Below are positions 15,891-25,171 of a DNA stretch of 64,000 bases, piece after piece (position 1 is the stretch's first letter; each line of letters begins with the position of its first letter). A program made the translations under genes and the position numbers. The notes below the pieces were generated by a model that did no database searches, had not been told where the DNA came from, and worked only from the letters and a program-made list of their open reading frames with translations. The stretch is from an uncultured Gilliamella sp. (GTDB lineage Bacteria; Pseudomonadota; Gammaproteobacteria; Enterobacterales; Orbaceae): contig CAMLPV010000010.1 of assembly GCA_946482005.1 (NCBI GenBank), forward strand, positions 40,853 to 104,852, in the 5' to 3' direction.

Positions 15891-17330
15891 ATGAAATTAA
15901 AAAAAATCTTTTTAAAAATTATTACGGTGTTATTTTTATCAATAAACATTGTCTATGCAACCGAACCACCCGAAACATGGTATTTTTATAAAGTTTCGAA
16001 AAATACAGCTTTAGATTATGAATCAGATTCTGAAAGAGAGCGTTTAATAGATAAATATTCAGAAACTAAACTAATCTTAATTGATGGCGATTTAACAGTA
16101 GATAAAATTTGTACCATGCCACATGAGACAACGACTGATATTGAAACACCTTTATCATATTGGAAATCTCCCGAACTAACAGACAAGTATAAAAAAATTT
16201 TTATAGAAGAAAAAATCCCACTAGAAAACCAAATAGAAGTAACAAGAAATAACTATGAAAATGAAAATTATCCCTGTTTTAAAGAGGAATTTACAGACTT
16301 AATAAAAACAGGTAATTTTATGGTTTTCATGACTAACCCAGGATATTTACTCATTTTTTCAGAAAACTTAGAAAAAGATCTCTCTCAATCAAATGACAAA
16401 TCATTTTCAAAAGAGTTGACACAACTACCGATTATTGACACTCCTTTAAATGATTATGATTTGTATGAATTAGATAAGGAAGACTCATTAAAAGAAATAC
16501 CTGTCCATTATAAAAAGTATTTGGATATTCCTTCGTACGAGGGAGAAGATATATTAGCAGCGAAATTACCTTCAATTTCTTCAAATATTAATCCATATAT
16601 TATTAGTTATGTTATGGATAGTGGAGAAAGGGATTCGTATTTATATTTATTTTCAGACAATGATAACGTGTTAGATAAACTATTAATTTTTAGTTATATA
16701 ACCACGACAAGGGGCGGGCCTGGAGGATACGGGCTTCCTGTTGGTTATCGTTATTTTAACATAGATAAAAACTATTCAATTGAACGTCGGCAACGTTTTG
16801 AAGATGAAACTATTGAAATCCAACATTATCAAGTAAACCAAAATGGGAAATTTAAAGAAATTCCTGTGACATCGGAATGTTATAATCAATTTCCGCCTAA
16901 AGATAAAAATAAGCACTCCTCAAAAAGTCTTTTATTATCAAACTTTCAAGCCAATAACTATTTACGCTCTTATCTTGAGGATAAAAATGATTTCTATGAT
17001 ATGACTATGACACTAAATATTGAAGAAAATATTTTTTGTCTCAATTATCAACAGTCTTTTCCAATAACTCTGAATAAAATCAATGCTAAAAAGTTTTTCA
17101 ATAATGAAAATTTATACCAACAACAGGTTGAAAATTTTAAGAAAGTAGGTATTGATATAAGTAATGAGTTGGAATATATCACTTTCCAAAATATTGAAAA
17201 TACCCGATTAACTAATTTTTTATTGAATGGCAATCAGGCGATTTATATGGACAATAAACTCTTTTTTGTCGGTGAAAATTACTTTGCTTTCTTTTGGCAA
17301 CCAAAAGATGAAGAATTATTTTATGAATAG
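15891..17330 (+). CDS. Large exported immunity-like protein with three segments
   Basis: A 479-aa protein read from the ATG at 15891, which places a clean signal peptide (MKLKKIFLKI..., ending VYA) at the N terminus. An ATG-like frame from 15867 would add eight residues and spoil the signal. The first third ends in LIKTGNFMVFMTNPGYLLIF. The middle third (about residues 210-330) resembles family B (GERDSYLYLFSDNDNVLDKL; HYQVNQNGKFKEI). The last third ends in FLLNGNQAIYMDNKLFF, which resembles the end of the first third. It may be a fusion of immunity domains. No known family is recognised. Confidence 0.5.
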   Translation: MKLKKIFLKIITVLFLSINIVYATEPPETWYFYKVSKNTALDYESDSERERLIDKYSETKLILIDGDLTVDKICTMPHETTTDIETPLSYWKSPELTDKYKKIFIEEKIPLENQIEVTRNNYENENYPCFKEEFTDLIKTGNFMVFMTNPGYLLIFSENLEKDLSQSNDKSFSKELTQLPIIDTPLNDYDLYELDKEDSLKEIPVHYKKYLDIPSYEGEDILAAKLPSISSNINPYIISYVMDSGERDSYLYLFSDNDNVLDKLLIFSYITTTRGGPGGYGLPVGYRYFNIDKNYSIERRQRFEDETIEIQHYQVNQNGKFKEIPVTSECYNQFPPKDKNKHSSKSLLLSNFQANNYLRSYLEDKNDFYDMTMTLNIEENIFCLNYQQSFPITLNKINAKKFFNNENLYQQQVENFKKVGIDISNELEYITFQNIENTRLTNFLLNGNQAIYMDNKLFFVGENYFAFFWQPKDEELFYE

Positions 17331-17515
17331 GTTAAATTTTAAGATACGATGATAGTCATTATCCATCTAGAATTGAACAGTAAGGGTGTTGATAGTGAGT
17401 ATAAATGGATAGGAAAAATAAATTAGAAATAATTCAGAGCTTTGATGGAGGAGTAGTCTCTTACCTTTTTGAGTATCAAAAAATGGAGATAATATTGTCG
17501 CAACTTTGCAAGTTG

Positions 17516-18073
17516 ATGAATAAAATCTTAATACCCTTATTGTTTGTTTTTATTAATAACCAATCATTTGCACACACTCATTCTTATTGCAATCTGAATT
17601 TGGTTGTTAGTTACGATATTGAAGAATGTGCAAATTTTTTTGAAGAAAAAATATCATCACTTTCGTCAGAACAAAAACAGTCTTTTCAAAAAGATTTTGA
17701 GAAAATAAAAAAGGATTACCCTTACCCTGAGTTTTTTATTCCTTTATTACGTAATTATCCAACTCCTGAAGTTTTGTTTACTGACCTTCAATTGAGTGAG
17801 GAAGATGATAAAAGAAAGGAATATAGTAAAACGAAAATTTCTTTTGATGATGTTGAGTCTTTAGTATTTAATAAATATATAAGGATTTTTCAAATATATA
17901 AAATTATTATTATCATGTTAGAGAAAAAGAGCAATCTAACATTAAGTGAACAAAATATGCTGCAAGTAAGTAAGCAACGCAGTCAATGTTTAGGTGAAAT
18001 TTTAGATGATTTAAGTAACAACCCTGAAAAATCAATTGAAGAAAAAGTTATTATAGATAAATGTTATAAATAA
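17516..18073 (+). CDS. Small exported protein of unknown function
   Basis: From the ATG at 17516 the protein has about 185 aa with a signal peptide ending in SFAH (MNKILIPLLFVFINNQSFA). The open frame extends upstream to 17405, but that would bury the signal peptide 37 residues in. The mature part is helical and charged, with four cysteines (SYCNLN, EECANF, SQCLGE, DKCYK), suggesting two disulfides. It resembles neither family A nor family B by eye. It is the last gene of the immunity block and may be another periplasmic immunity or lysozyme-inhibitor-like protein; this is a guess from size and location. Confidence 0.45.
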   Translation: MNKILIPLLFVFINNQSFAHTHSYCNLNLVVSYDIEECANFFEEKISSLSSEQKQSFQKDFEKIKKDYPYPEFFIPLLRNYPTPEVLFTDLQLSEEDDKRKEYSKTKISFDDVESLVFNKYIRIFQIYKIIIIMLEKKSNLTLSEQNMLQVSKQRSQCLGEILDDLSNNPEKSIEEKVIIDKCYK

Positions 18074-18585
18074 TGATTCAAAAAAATCATTAATTATTTA
18101 ATAGTATTAATGATAATTGTTTATAAATTTAACTGTAAGTGAACCTATAAATATATTACAAAATGTGGGTTTATAATCAAAATAGATCATTTTACTAAAA
18201 GGTATGCTGTAACAAAATTCGAATTGAAAAGATTGATGTTCTTAGCAAGGATTAATTATAAAAGTAATGATATTTGAACAAAAAACCGATATCAAACTTT
18301 TTAGATCTGTTTATTTTAAAACTTTAGACATTAAGTAACGTTATGCAGTTAATGGTATACAATAAAAAAATAGATGCTAATGTGTTTACAAAAATTAGTA
18401 TAACCCGCTTAATAAAATGATTTTGTCAAAAAGTTTCAGGTTAACTATACGTTTAAGTAAAAAATGGGTTAAACGAATAATTGAATATCGAAAAAGTATT
18501 ATACCAGCCTATAATCTGAACCTATCTGCAACTTATCCTCAGTTGGTATATAATAATTATCATAAATTAATAGTAGAGATGACTT
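18074..18585. other. Intergenic region closing the accessory block
   Basis: About 510 bases without a convincing gene, strongly A/T-rich. It marks the change from accessory to conserved genes and contains copy 2 of the 44-bp dispersed repeat (18419-18464). The xerD promoter should lie in its right part. Confidence 0.6.
18419..18464 (+). repeat. 44-bp dispersed repeat, copy 2
   Basis: GTCAAAAAGTTTCAGGT at 18425-18441 is identical to copy 1, followed by ACGTTTAAGTAAAAAA. It lies between the accessory block and xerD. Confidence 0.7.
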
Positions 18586-19503
18586 TTGATATCTGATAAA
18601 AATATACCAGCACAAAATAAACTGTTAATACAACAATTTTTAGATGCACTATGGCTAGAACGCAATTTAGCTGAAAATACTATTGCATCTTATAAACTTG
18701 ATTTAATAGCATTAAGTCAATCACTGCAACAACAAGATGTAACGTTATTGACCGCACAAACGGATAATTTACAGAATTTTTTAATGCAGAGAGTTCAAGA
18801 TGGATATAAAGCCAGCAGCTCTGCACGTTTACTCAGTGCAACTAAACGATTTTTTCAGTATCTTTATCAAGAAAATTATCGTACTGATGATCCTTCTGCA
18901 GTTTTATCATCACCTAAATTACCCAAAAAACTGCCTAAAGATTTAACTGAATCACAAGTTGATGCTTTGCTTGAATCACCTAGTATTGAAGACCCTATTG
19001 AGCTTCGCGACAAAGCCATGCTAGAAGTTCTTTACGCCACAGGTTTACGTGTTTCTGAATTGGTTAATTTAGAAATAAGTGATGTCAGTTTACGTCAAGG
19101 TGTCGTTCGAATCATCGGTAAAGGTAACAAAGAACGTTTAGTACCACTTGGTGAAGAAGCGATTTATTGGTTAGAATATTATTTTAAATATGCTCGAAAT
19201 GATCTTTTGAAAAATGGTGCAATTGATGTACTTTTTCCAAGCAGATTAGGAAAAAAAATGACCAGACAGACTTTCTGGCATAGAATCAAATATTATGCCA
19301 TACTAACCGGCATTAATATTGAGGCTCTTTCCCCCCATGTACTTCGACATGCTTTTGCAACCCATTTGCTTAATCATGGCGCGGATTTGCGCGTGGTACA
19401 AATGCTACTCGGTCATAGTAGCTTATCAACCACTCAAATTTACACACATGTAGCAACGGAAAGATTAAAGCAGTTACACAGCAAACATCATCCTCGAGCG
19501 TAG
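18586..19503 (+). CDS. xerD: Tyrosine recombinase XerD
   Basis: Chromosome dimer resolution at dif, together with XerC and FtsK. The N-terminal SAM-like core-binding domain (FLDALWLERNLAENTIASY) is followed by the catalytic domain. Active-site residues are visible: Arg in ATGLRVSEL, Lys in GKGNKERLVPLG, His-x-x-Arg in SPHVLRHAFATHLLNHGADL, His in LLGHSSLSTTQ and the Tyr nucleophile in QIYTHVATERL. The C-terminal sequence LKQLHSKHHPRA is typical of XerD rather than XerC. At 305 aa it is slightly longer than the E. coli protein (298). The start is a TTG, since no in-frame ATG fits. The order xerD-dsbC-recJ is as in E. coli. Confidence 0.96.
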   Translation: MISDKNIPAQNKLLIQQFLDALWLERNLAENTIASYKLDLIALSQSLQQQDVTLLTAQTDNLQNFLMQRVQDGYKASSSARLLSATKRFFQYLYQENYRTDDPSAVLSSPKLPKKLPKDLTESQVDALLESPSIEDPIELRDKAMLEVLYATGLRVSELVNLEISDVSLRQGVVRIIGKGNKERLVPLGEEAIYWLEYYFKYARNDLLKNGAIDVLFPSRLGKKMTRQTFWHRIKYYAILTGINIEALSPHVLRHAFATHLLNHGADLRVVQMLLGHSSLSTTQIYTHVATERLKQLHSKHHPRA

Positions 19504-19528
19504 TTCTCAACAAAATAAGGATAATTAA

Positions 19529-20233
19529 ATGAAGAAAATAGTTTTAAGTATAGGTTTGGCATTAATCTCAACTTCAGTACTAGCAGCTAATACAGATATT
19601 ACAAAAAGCTTAAACCGATTAGGTTATGAATCCAAAGATATAAAAATTGAGAATAGTCCAGTAAATGGATTTAAAACCGTGATTACGCCTGATGGTATTT
19701 TTTATGTTTCTGATGATGGTAAATACTTAACTCAAGGACCTATTTTTGATGTACAAGGTGATGAACCACAAAATATAGCTAATAGCAACAATGTTAAATT
19801 AATTAAATCTATTGAGAAAGATGCTATTGTCTATAAAGCTAACAATGAAAAATATGTTATTTCAGTATTTACCGATTATACTTGTCATTATTGTAAGTTA
19901 TTGCATGAAAATATTAATAAATATTTAGATGCGGGTATTTCAGTGCACTATTTTGCTTTTCCTCGTGCTGGTGCAGATAGCGAAGTTGGGAAAAACATGC
20001 AATCAATCTGGAGTGTAGCAGATCGTAAAGCTGCTTTTGAAAATGCTTACAAAGATAATCCTATCTCTCCGGCAAGCAGTATGATACCTTATGTAACCCA
20101 ACAATTTAACGTTGGCAAACAAATTGGTATTACTGGCACACCTGCCATTGTTTTAGCTGATGGTCAACTTGTTTCTGGCTATGTTCCTGCTGATAAATTA
20201 CTGACTATTTTAAATAAAAAATCGGTTAAGTAA
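19529..20233 (+). CDS. dsbC: Periplasmic disulfide isomerase DsbC
   Basis: Rearranges wrong disulfides in exported proteins and is kept reduced by DsbD. It has a signal peptide (MKKIVLSIGLALISTSVLAA), an N-terminal dimerisation domain and a thioredoxin-fold domain with active site CHYC (FTDYTCHYCKLLHENI) and the cis-Pro segment GITGTPAIVLADG. The E. coli active site is CGYC, so the Gly-to-His change is unusual for DsbC and recalls the CPHC site of DsbA in having a His. Length is 234 aa, normal for the family. It has its own ribosome site 25 bp after xerD. The many cysteines in the nearby immunity-like proteins would make them plausible clients. Confidence 0.95.
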   Translation: MKKIVLSIGLALISTSVLAANTDITKSLNRLGYESKDIKIENSPVNGFKTVITPDGIFYVSDDGKYLTQGPIFDVQGDEPQNIANSNNVKLIKSIEKDAIVYKANNEKYVISVFTDYTCHYCKLLHENINKYLDAGISVHYFAFPRAGADSEVGKNMQSIWSVADRKAAFENAYKDNPISPASSMIPYVTQQFNVGKQIGITGTPAIVLADGQLVSGYVPADKLLTILNKKSVK

Positions 20234-20282
20234 TATTTAACTAATCAATTTTAATCATTAATTAAAACGAATATAAAGACAT

Positions 20283-20306
20283 ATGTTAGCGTTTTGACGC
20301 TAACAT
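20283..20306 (+). terminator. Perfect hairpin between dsbC and recJ
   Basis: Arms ATGTTAGCGT and ACGCTAACAT (10 bp, perfect) close a TTTG loop and are followed by TTATAAT. It looks like the dsbC terminator, although the trailing T run is weak. It ends only 7 bases before the recJ ATG. Confidence 0.7.
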
Positions 20307-20313
20307 TTATAAT

Positions 20314-22050
20314 ATGAATAAAACCAAAATATTACATCGAAAATTACCTGAAATTTTTCCTGAGTTATCACAAGATATTCCGCGACTATTGCAACGAATA
20401 TACGCATTGCGTGGTATTAGATCCATGCATGAACTTGACTATACTACGCAAAATTTATGCAATTTTGATAAATTGGATGGGACACAAAACGCTGTTGAAA
20501 TTCTTTATTCGGCAATGAAAGAGAATAAACGCATTGTCGTTGTCGGTGATTTCGATACCGATGGGGCAACGAGTACGGCATTAATGGTCACAGCACTTAG
20601 AAAAATGGGCTGTCAATTTGTTGATTATATTATTCCAGATCGCTTTGAAGATGGCTATGGATTAAGTATAAGCGTAGTAAAAAAAGCTATTTCACAACAC
20701 ACGGATTTAATTATCACTGTTGATAATGGTATTGCTGCTGTTGAAGCGGTCGAGTTTGCAAAGCAAGCTAATTTAATGGTGATTATTACTGATCATCATT
20801 TATGTCCTGAACAGTTACCCAATGCTGATGCCATAATCAATCCTAATTTACCTGATTGTGCTTTTCCATCTAAGCATTTGGCTGGCGTCGGGGTAGCCTT
20901 TTATTTTATGCTGGCACTAAGGGCAAAATTACGTAAGGAAGATTGGTATACAAAGAAAAATTTAACGCCATACAATGTTACTAATTTACTGGATTTAGTG
21001 GCGTTAGGTACTATTGCTGATGTAGTAAAACTTGATCACAATAATCGAATATTAGTCCATCAAGGCATAAGCCGAATTCGATCAGGCTATTGTTGTGAAG
21101 GAATAAAAGCTTTATTGCAAATTGCTAAAAAAGAGCAGTCTTCTTTCACTGCAACCGATCTCGCTTTTTATGTGGCCCCCCGATTAAATGCGGCAGGAAG
21201 AATGGATAATATGTCTTTAGGTGTTGAATTGTTACTTTGTGATGATTTTGATACTGCTTTAGAACAAGCCAAAAATCTTGATATGCTCAATAATGATCGC
21301 AAGTTGATTGAGCAAACTATGCATAAAGAAGCATTATCATTTATTCAAAAAATTGAAAATCAAGCAACAGCCATTCCTGACATACTTATTGTTTATCATC
21401 CTGAATGGCATCAAGGTATTATTGGTATTTTATCTGCCCGATTAAAAGATAAGTATTATCGACCCGTTATCTCATTTGCTTCAACATCAGACGGTTTTTT
21501 AAAAGGATCGGGAAGATCAATTGCAGGAATACATTTCCGTGATTTATTAGATGAATTTGATCAGAAATACCCTAATTTAATTGTAAGTTTTGGTGGTCAT
21601 GCAATGGCGGTAGGTTTAACCATTCGTGAAGAAGATTTTGAACAATTTAAAAATTGTTTTGAAGAGTTAATCAATACAAAATTAATTAAGACATCACTAG
21701 AACCAATTATTGAAACCGATGGTGAAATTGATGGTAAAGATTTTAATTATGCGATCGCAAAACATATAAAAGAAGCGGGGCCTTGGGGAGAAGGATTTGC
21801 TGAGCCTATTTTTGATGGAGAATTTATCATTCATCAACAGCGCTTATTTGCAGAAAAACATCTTAGATTGGTTTTGGAACCCCAAAAAGGGGGACCGGTG
21901 ATTGAAGGGATATTATTTAATGCTAATTTGCAACAATGGCCAGATCAATCATTAAAAAATGTCAAAATCGTTTATCATCTGATGGTAGATGAATTTCGAG
22001 GTAATCAAATGGCAAAATTATTGATTCGATATTTATGGCCTATCGCATAA
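20314..22050 (+). CDS. recJ: Single-strand-specific 5'-3' exonuclease RecJ
   Basis: DNA repair exonuclease acting in RecF-pathway recombination, mismatch repair and base excision repair. DHH-family motifs are clear: VVVGDFDTDGATSTAL (motif I), DYIIPDRFEDGYGLS, LIITVDNGIAA (motif II), VIITDHHLCPEQLP (the DHH motif), and PRLNAAGRMDNM. The DHHA1 part follows, with HPEWHQGIIGILSARLK, FLKGSGRSI and VSFGGHAMAVGL. At 578 aa it matches the E. coli length (577). The ATG at 20314 aligns with the E. coli start, but a strong hairpin stands just upstream and no Shine-Dalgarno sequence is visible. Confidence 0.96.
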   Translation: MNKTKILHRKLPEIFPELSQDIPRLLQRIYALRGIRSMHELDYTTQNLCNFDKLDGTQNAVEILYSAMKENKRIVVVGDFDTDGATSTALMVTALRKMGCQFVDYIIPDRFEDGYGLSISVVKKAISQHTDLIITVDNGIAAVEAVEFAKQANLMVIITDHHLCPEQLPNADAIINPNLPDCAFPSKHLAGVGVAFYFMLALRAKLRKEDWYTKKNLTPYNVTNLLDLVALGTIADVVKLDHNNRILVHQGISRIRSGYCCEGIKALLQIAKKEQSSFTATDLAFYVAPRLNAAGRMDNMSLGVELLLCDDFDTALEQAKNLDMLNNDRKLIEQTMHKEALSFIQKIENQATAIPDILIVYHPEWHQGIIGILSARLKDKYYRPVISFASTSDGFLKGSGRSIAGIHFRDLLDEFDQKYPNLIVSFGGHAMAVGLTIREEDFEQFKNCFEELINTKLIKTSLEPIIETDGEIDGKDFNYAIAKHIKEAGPWGEGFAEPIFDGEFIIHQQRLFAEKHLRLVLEPQKGGPVIEGILFNANLQQWPDQSLKNVKIVYHLMVDEFRGNQMAKLLIRYLWPIA

Positions 22051-22175
22051 GCCATAAAAATCGACTATAATTATCTGGACATTTCGGAATTACATCCAAT
22101 TGCCAATCAAAACGACAGTGATAACAAAACAGATATTATTATCAGTACATTTTATTAAAAAGTTAAGGACTAAAA

Positions 22176-23570
22176 ATGCATATTCATATTCTAGGAATTT
22201 GTGGCACATTTATGACAGGAATTGCATTAATAGCCCGTTCGCAGGGTCATCACGTAACGGGTTCAGACAAAAATGTTTACCCGCCGATGAGTACACTCTT
22301 ACAAAAAGAGCATATTGATATTATTGAAGGATATGATCCCTCACAACTGACTCCTACCCCTGATCTGGTGATCATTGGTAATGCGTTATCAAGAGGTAAC
22401 CCTTGTGTTGAATATGTGCTTGATAATAATATTCCTTATATTTCAGCCCCTCAATGGTTACATGACAATGTCTTACGCGATCGTTGGGTTATCGCGGTTG
22501 CAGGTACACATGGTAAAACAACCACTGCTGGAATGGTCAATTGGATTTTAGAAAAACAAGGTTATAAGCAAGGTTTTGTTATTGGTGGTGTACCTGGTAA
22601 TTTTGATGTATCGGCAAGATTAGGCGAAGGTAACTTTTTTGTTATTGAAGCTGACGAATACGATTGTTCATTTTTTGACAAACGCTCAAAATTCATGCAT
22701 TACTGCCCTAAGACATTAATCATGAATAATTTAGAATTTGATCATGCTGATATTTTTGATGATCTTGCTGCAATCCAAAAGCAGTTTCACCACTTAGTTC
22801 GTTTAGTACCAAGTAAAGGACTTATCATCACGCCACAAGATGATGTTAATTTAAAACAAGTACTAGCTAAAGGTTGCTGGAGTGAACAAAGCTTTACGGA
22901 ATCTGAAACAGGTTGGTTAGCTCAACGTATTAACAGTGATGCCAGCCATTTTGCGGTTTACTACAATAGCGAAAAAGTGGGCGAAGTTAAGTATTCTTTA
23001 GTCGGTGAATATAACATGCATAATGCGTTGATGGCTATTGCTGCAGCTCATAATGTTGGTATTAAGCCGACAGATGCTTGTGCAGCACTCGGTTCATTTA
23101 TCAACGCCAAAAGACGATTAGAACTTTATGGTGAAGTTAATAATATAGAAATATATGACGATTTTGCCCATCATCCAACTGCAATTTTGGCAACACTTGA
23201 AGCATTACGTAGTAAAATTGGCGCTAATCGCCGAATTTTAGCTGTTCTTGAACCTCGTTCAAATACCATGAAGCTTGGAGTATCAAAAGATGAGTTGGCG
23301 CCATCACTTGGTCGTGCTGATGAAGTTTTCCTATTCCAACCTGAACAATTACCATGGTTAGTAGCGGATGTTGTGGATGGTTGTATTCAGCCTGCATATT
23401 GGTCTGGCGATATCGATTTACTTGTCGAAATGATAACAAAATCGGCTAAACCGACTGATGCCATTTTAATTATGAGTAATGGCGGTTTTAGCGGAATACA
23501 TAATAAAATTTTAGAAAGCCTAAAAAAACAACAGTTAAAAAAGCAAATGAATGAACAATCATTAATCTAA
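22176..23570 (+). CDS. mpl: Murein peptide ligase Mpl
   Basis: Recycles cell-wall tripeptide by ligating L-Ala-gamma-D-Glu-meso-DAP to UDP-N-acetylmuramate in the cytosol. Mur-ligase features are present: N-terminal Rossmann motif HILGICGTFMTGIALIARSQ, ATP-binding loop VAGTHGKTTTAGM, Mg-binding IEADEYDCSFFDKRSKF, and the C-terminal domain starting at IYDDFAHHPTAI with VLEPRSNTMKLGV. The GICGTFM opening distinguishes Mpl from MurC (GIGG). Length is 464 aa against 457 in E. coli. A TTAAGGACT ribosome site precedes the ATG. It follows recJ by 125 bp. Confidence 0.95.
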   Translation: MHIHILGICGTFMTGIALIARSQGHHVTGSDKNVYPPMSTLLQKEHIDIIEGYDPSQLTPTPDLVIIGNALSRGNPCVEYVLDNNIPYISAPQWLHDNVLRDRWVIAVAGTHGKTTTAGMVNWILEKQGYKQGFVIGGVPGNFDVSARLGEGNFFVIEADEYDCSFFDKRSKFMHYCPKTLIMNNLEFDHADIFDDLAAIQKQFHHLVRLVPSKGLIITPQDDVNLKQVLAKGCWSEQSFTESETGWLAQRINSDASHFAVYYNSEKVGEVKYSLVGEYNMHNALMAIAAAHNVGIKPTDACAALGSFINAKRRLELYGEVNNIEIYDDFAHHPTAILATLEALRSKIGANRRILAVLEPRSNTMKLGVSKDELAPSLGRADEVFLFQPEQLPWLVADVVDGCIQPAYWSGDIDLLVEMITKSAKPTDAILIMSNGGFSGIHNKILESLKKQQLKKQMNEQSLI

Positions 23571-23640
23571 TCATTGATTAATTTACCTGTATGATTTTGC
23601 CACTTAATGTGGCATCTCATTTACAGAAAGAGGCAGTATC

Positions 23641-25125
23641 ATGCAATACTTAGTTACCTCGTCTGAAATGAAGCATTACGATGCTTATACCTCAAATGAA
23701 ATTGGCTTACCCTCCCTAGTACTAATGGAACGCGCGGCTCTAGCCGTTGTGAACCAACTCAATAACAATAACTATAATTTAAATAAAGTGGCTGTAGTAT
23801 GTGGCTACGGTAACAATGGTGGTGATGGTATTGCCGTTGCTCGCCTACTTAAATTACAACATATTGATGTGGACGTTTATTTAATTGGTAAGCCAGAAAA
23901 TGCTTCCGATGAAACATTACAGCAACTTAAAATAGCCCAGCATTATAATATTACCTTTGTAACATCACCCACTGATTCCTTTGCCAAATATACAACTATT
24001 GTTGATGCCATTTTTGGTATAGGGCTTAATCGTATTGTCACTGGTGACTTTCTTCATACGATTGAATTGATTAATCAAAGTAATGCTGAAGTGCTTGCGG
24101 TTGATATTCCCTCAGGACTTTGCAGCAATACAGGTAAAATTCTTGGTATTGCAGTCAAGGCCAAACAAACGGTAACGTTTGCCTATTCAAAAATTGGTTT
24201 ATCACTTTATCCTGGGGTCGAATTAGCTGGCGAAGTCACGATTGCAGATATTGGTATCTATGCAAATACCCCAGCAAGTCATTATACTTATCAATCTAAC
24301 GAGTTGAGTCAATTACTACCATGCCGATCAAATAATAGCCATAAGGGTAGCTATGGTAAAGTATTGATTATTGCTGGTTCAGAAAATATGTCTGGAGCTG
24401 CGTTCTTTTCGGCTAAAGCCGCTTATAAAACCGGTGCAGGGTTAGTACGTATTTACACACCAATATGCAATCGTGATATTTTATTGACACAACTACCTGA
24501 AGTATTACTTACGCCATATATTCCCAATAAAATTGATATAAAAAAACTCGAAGAATTAATAAATTGGGCTTCAGTCATTGTGATTGGACCAGGAATGGGC
24601 GTATCCGATGATACTCATAAAATCCTAGCGCACGTATTGCAATACGCTACAATTCCGATAATTATTGATGCTGATGGACTTAATGCCTTGGCTACGAATT
24701 TAAAATTACTTCAACAAGCTCAGTCAACGGTTATTGTCACGCCACATCTGGGCGAAATGTCTAGATTAGTCAATCTACCGATTGAAAAAATTAAATCTAA
24801 TCTCATCACAACAGCTAAAAAATTTGCACAAGACTTTGACGTAATCTGTGTTCTAAAAGATGCAAAAACCATTGTCGCAATACCTGAACACGCCACTTAT
24901 ATTAACCAATCCGGGAATAATGGTATGTCGACAGGAGGTACGGGTGATGTTTTGACGGGAATAATGGCTGGACTTATCGCTCAACATTTATTGCCAACAA
25001 AAGCAGCCCCAGTAAGTGTTTACTTACATGGATTAGCAGGTGATGCTGCTTTAAAAAGACATAATAAATATAGTTTATTAGCCAGTGATATCATTGAAAG
25101 TTTAAATAATATATTACATGTTTAG
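23641..25125 (+). CDS. nnr: Bifunctional NAD(P)HX repair enzyme (epimerase + dehydratase)
   Basis: Repairs hydrated NADH and NADPH. The N-terminal YjeF_N domain (about 1-215) epimerises the R and S forms, with VVCGYGNNGGDGIAVARLL and DAIFGIGLNR. The C-terminal dehydratase domain (about 225-490) uses ADP or ATP, with HKGSYGKVLIIAGSENMSGA, GAGLVRIYTP, IDADGLNAL, TPHLGEMSRL and the phosphate-binding GGTGDVLTGIMAG. Length is 494 aa, close to E. coli YjeF/Nnr (515). In E. coli it lies next to tsaE; here that neighbour is missing and a small regulator follows. Confidence 0.93.
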   Translation: MQYLVTSSEMKHYDAYTSNEIGLPSLVLMERAALAVVNQLNNNNYNLNKVAVVCGYGNNGGDGIAVARLLKLQHIDVDVYLIGKPENASDETLQQLKIAQHYNITFVTSPTDSFAKYTTIVDAIFGIGLNRIVTGDFLHTIELINQSNAEVLAVDIPSGLCSNTGKILGIAVKAKQTVTFAYSKIGLSLYPGVELAGEVTIADIGIYANTPASHYTYQSNELSQLLPCRSNNSHKGSYGKVLIIAGSENMSGAAFFSAKAAYKTGAGLVRIYTPICNRDILLTQLPEVLLTPYIPNKIDIKKLEELINWASVIVIGPGMGVSDDTHKILAHVLQYATIPIIIDADGLNALATNLKLLQQAQSTVIVTPHLGEMSRLVNLPIEKIKSNLITTAKKFAQDFDVICVLKDAKTIVAIPEHATYINQSGNNGMSTGGTGDVLTGIMAGLIAQHLLPTKAAPVSVYLHGLAGDAALKRHNKYSLLASDIIESLNNILHV

Positions 25126-25171
25126 CTATAAAAATAACCTTAAATTTTAGTTTACCCAGTAAGGATTATTC

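Noticed and set aside
18586..19503. Tyrosine recombinase as a phage or island integrase
   Set aside because: Sequence and neighbours (dsbC, recJ) are those of the housekeeping XerD.
22100..22318. Possible small gene overlapping the mpl start
   Set aside because: Different frame from mpl, no ribosome site, and mpl has a clear start and full-length similarity.
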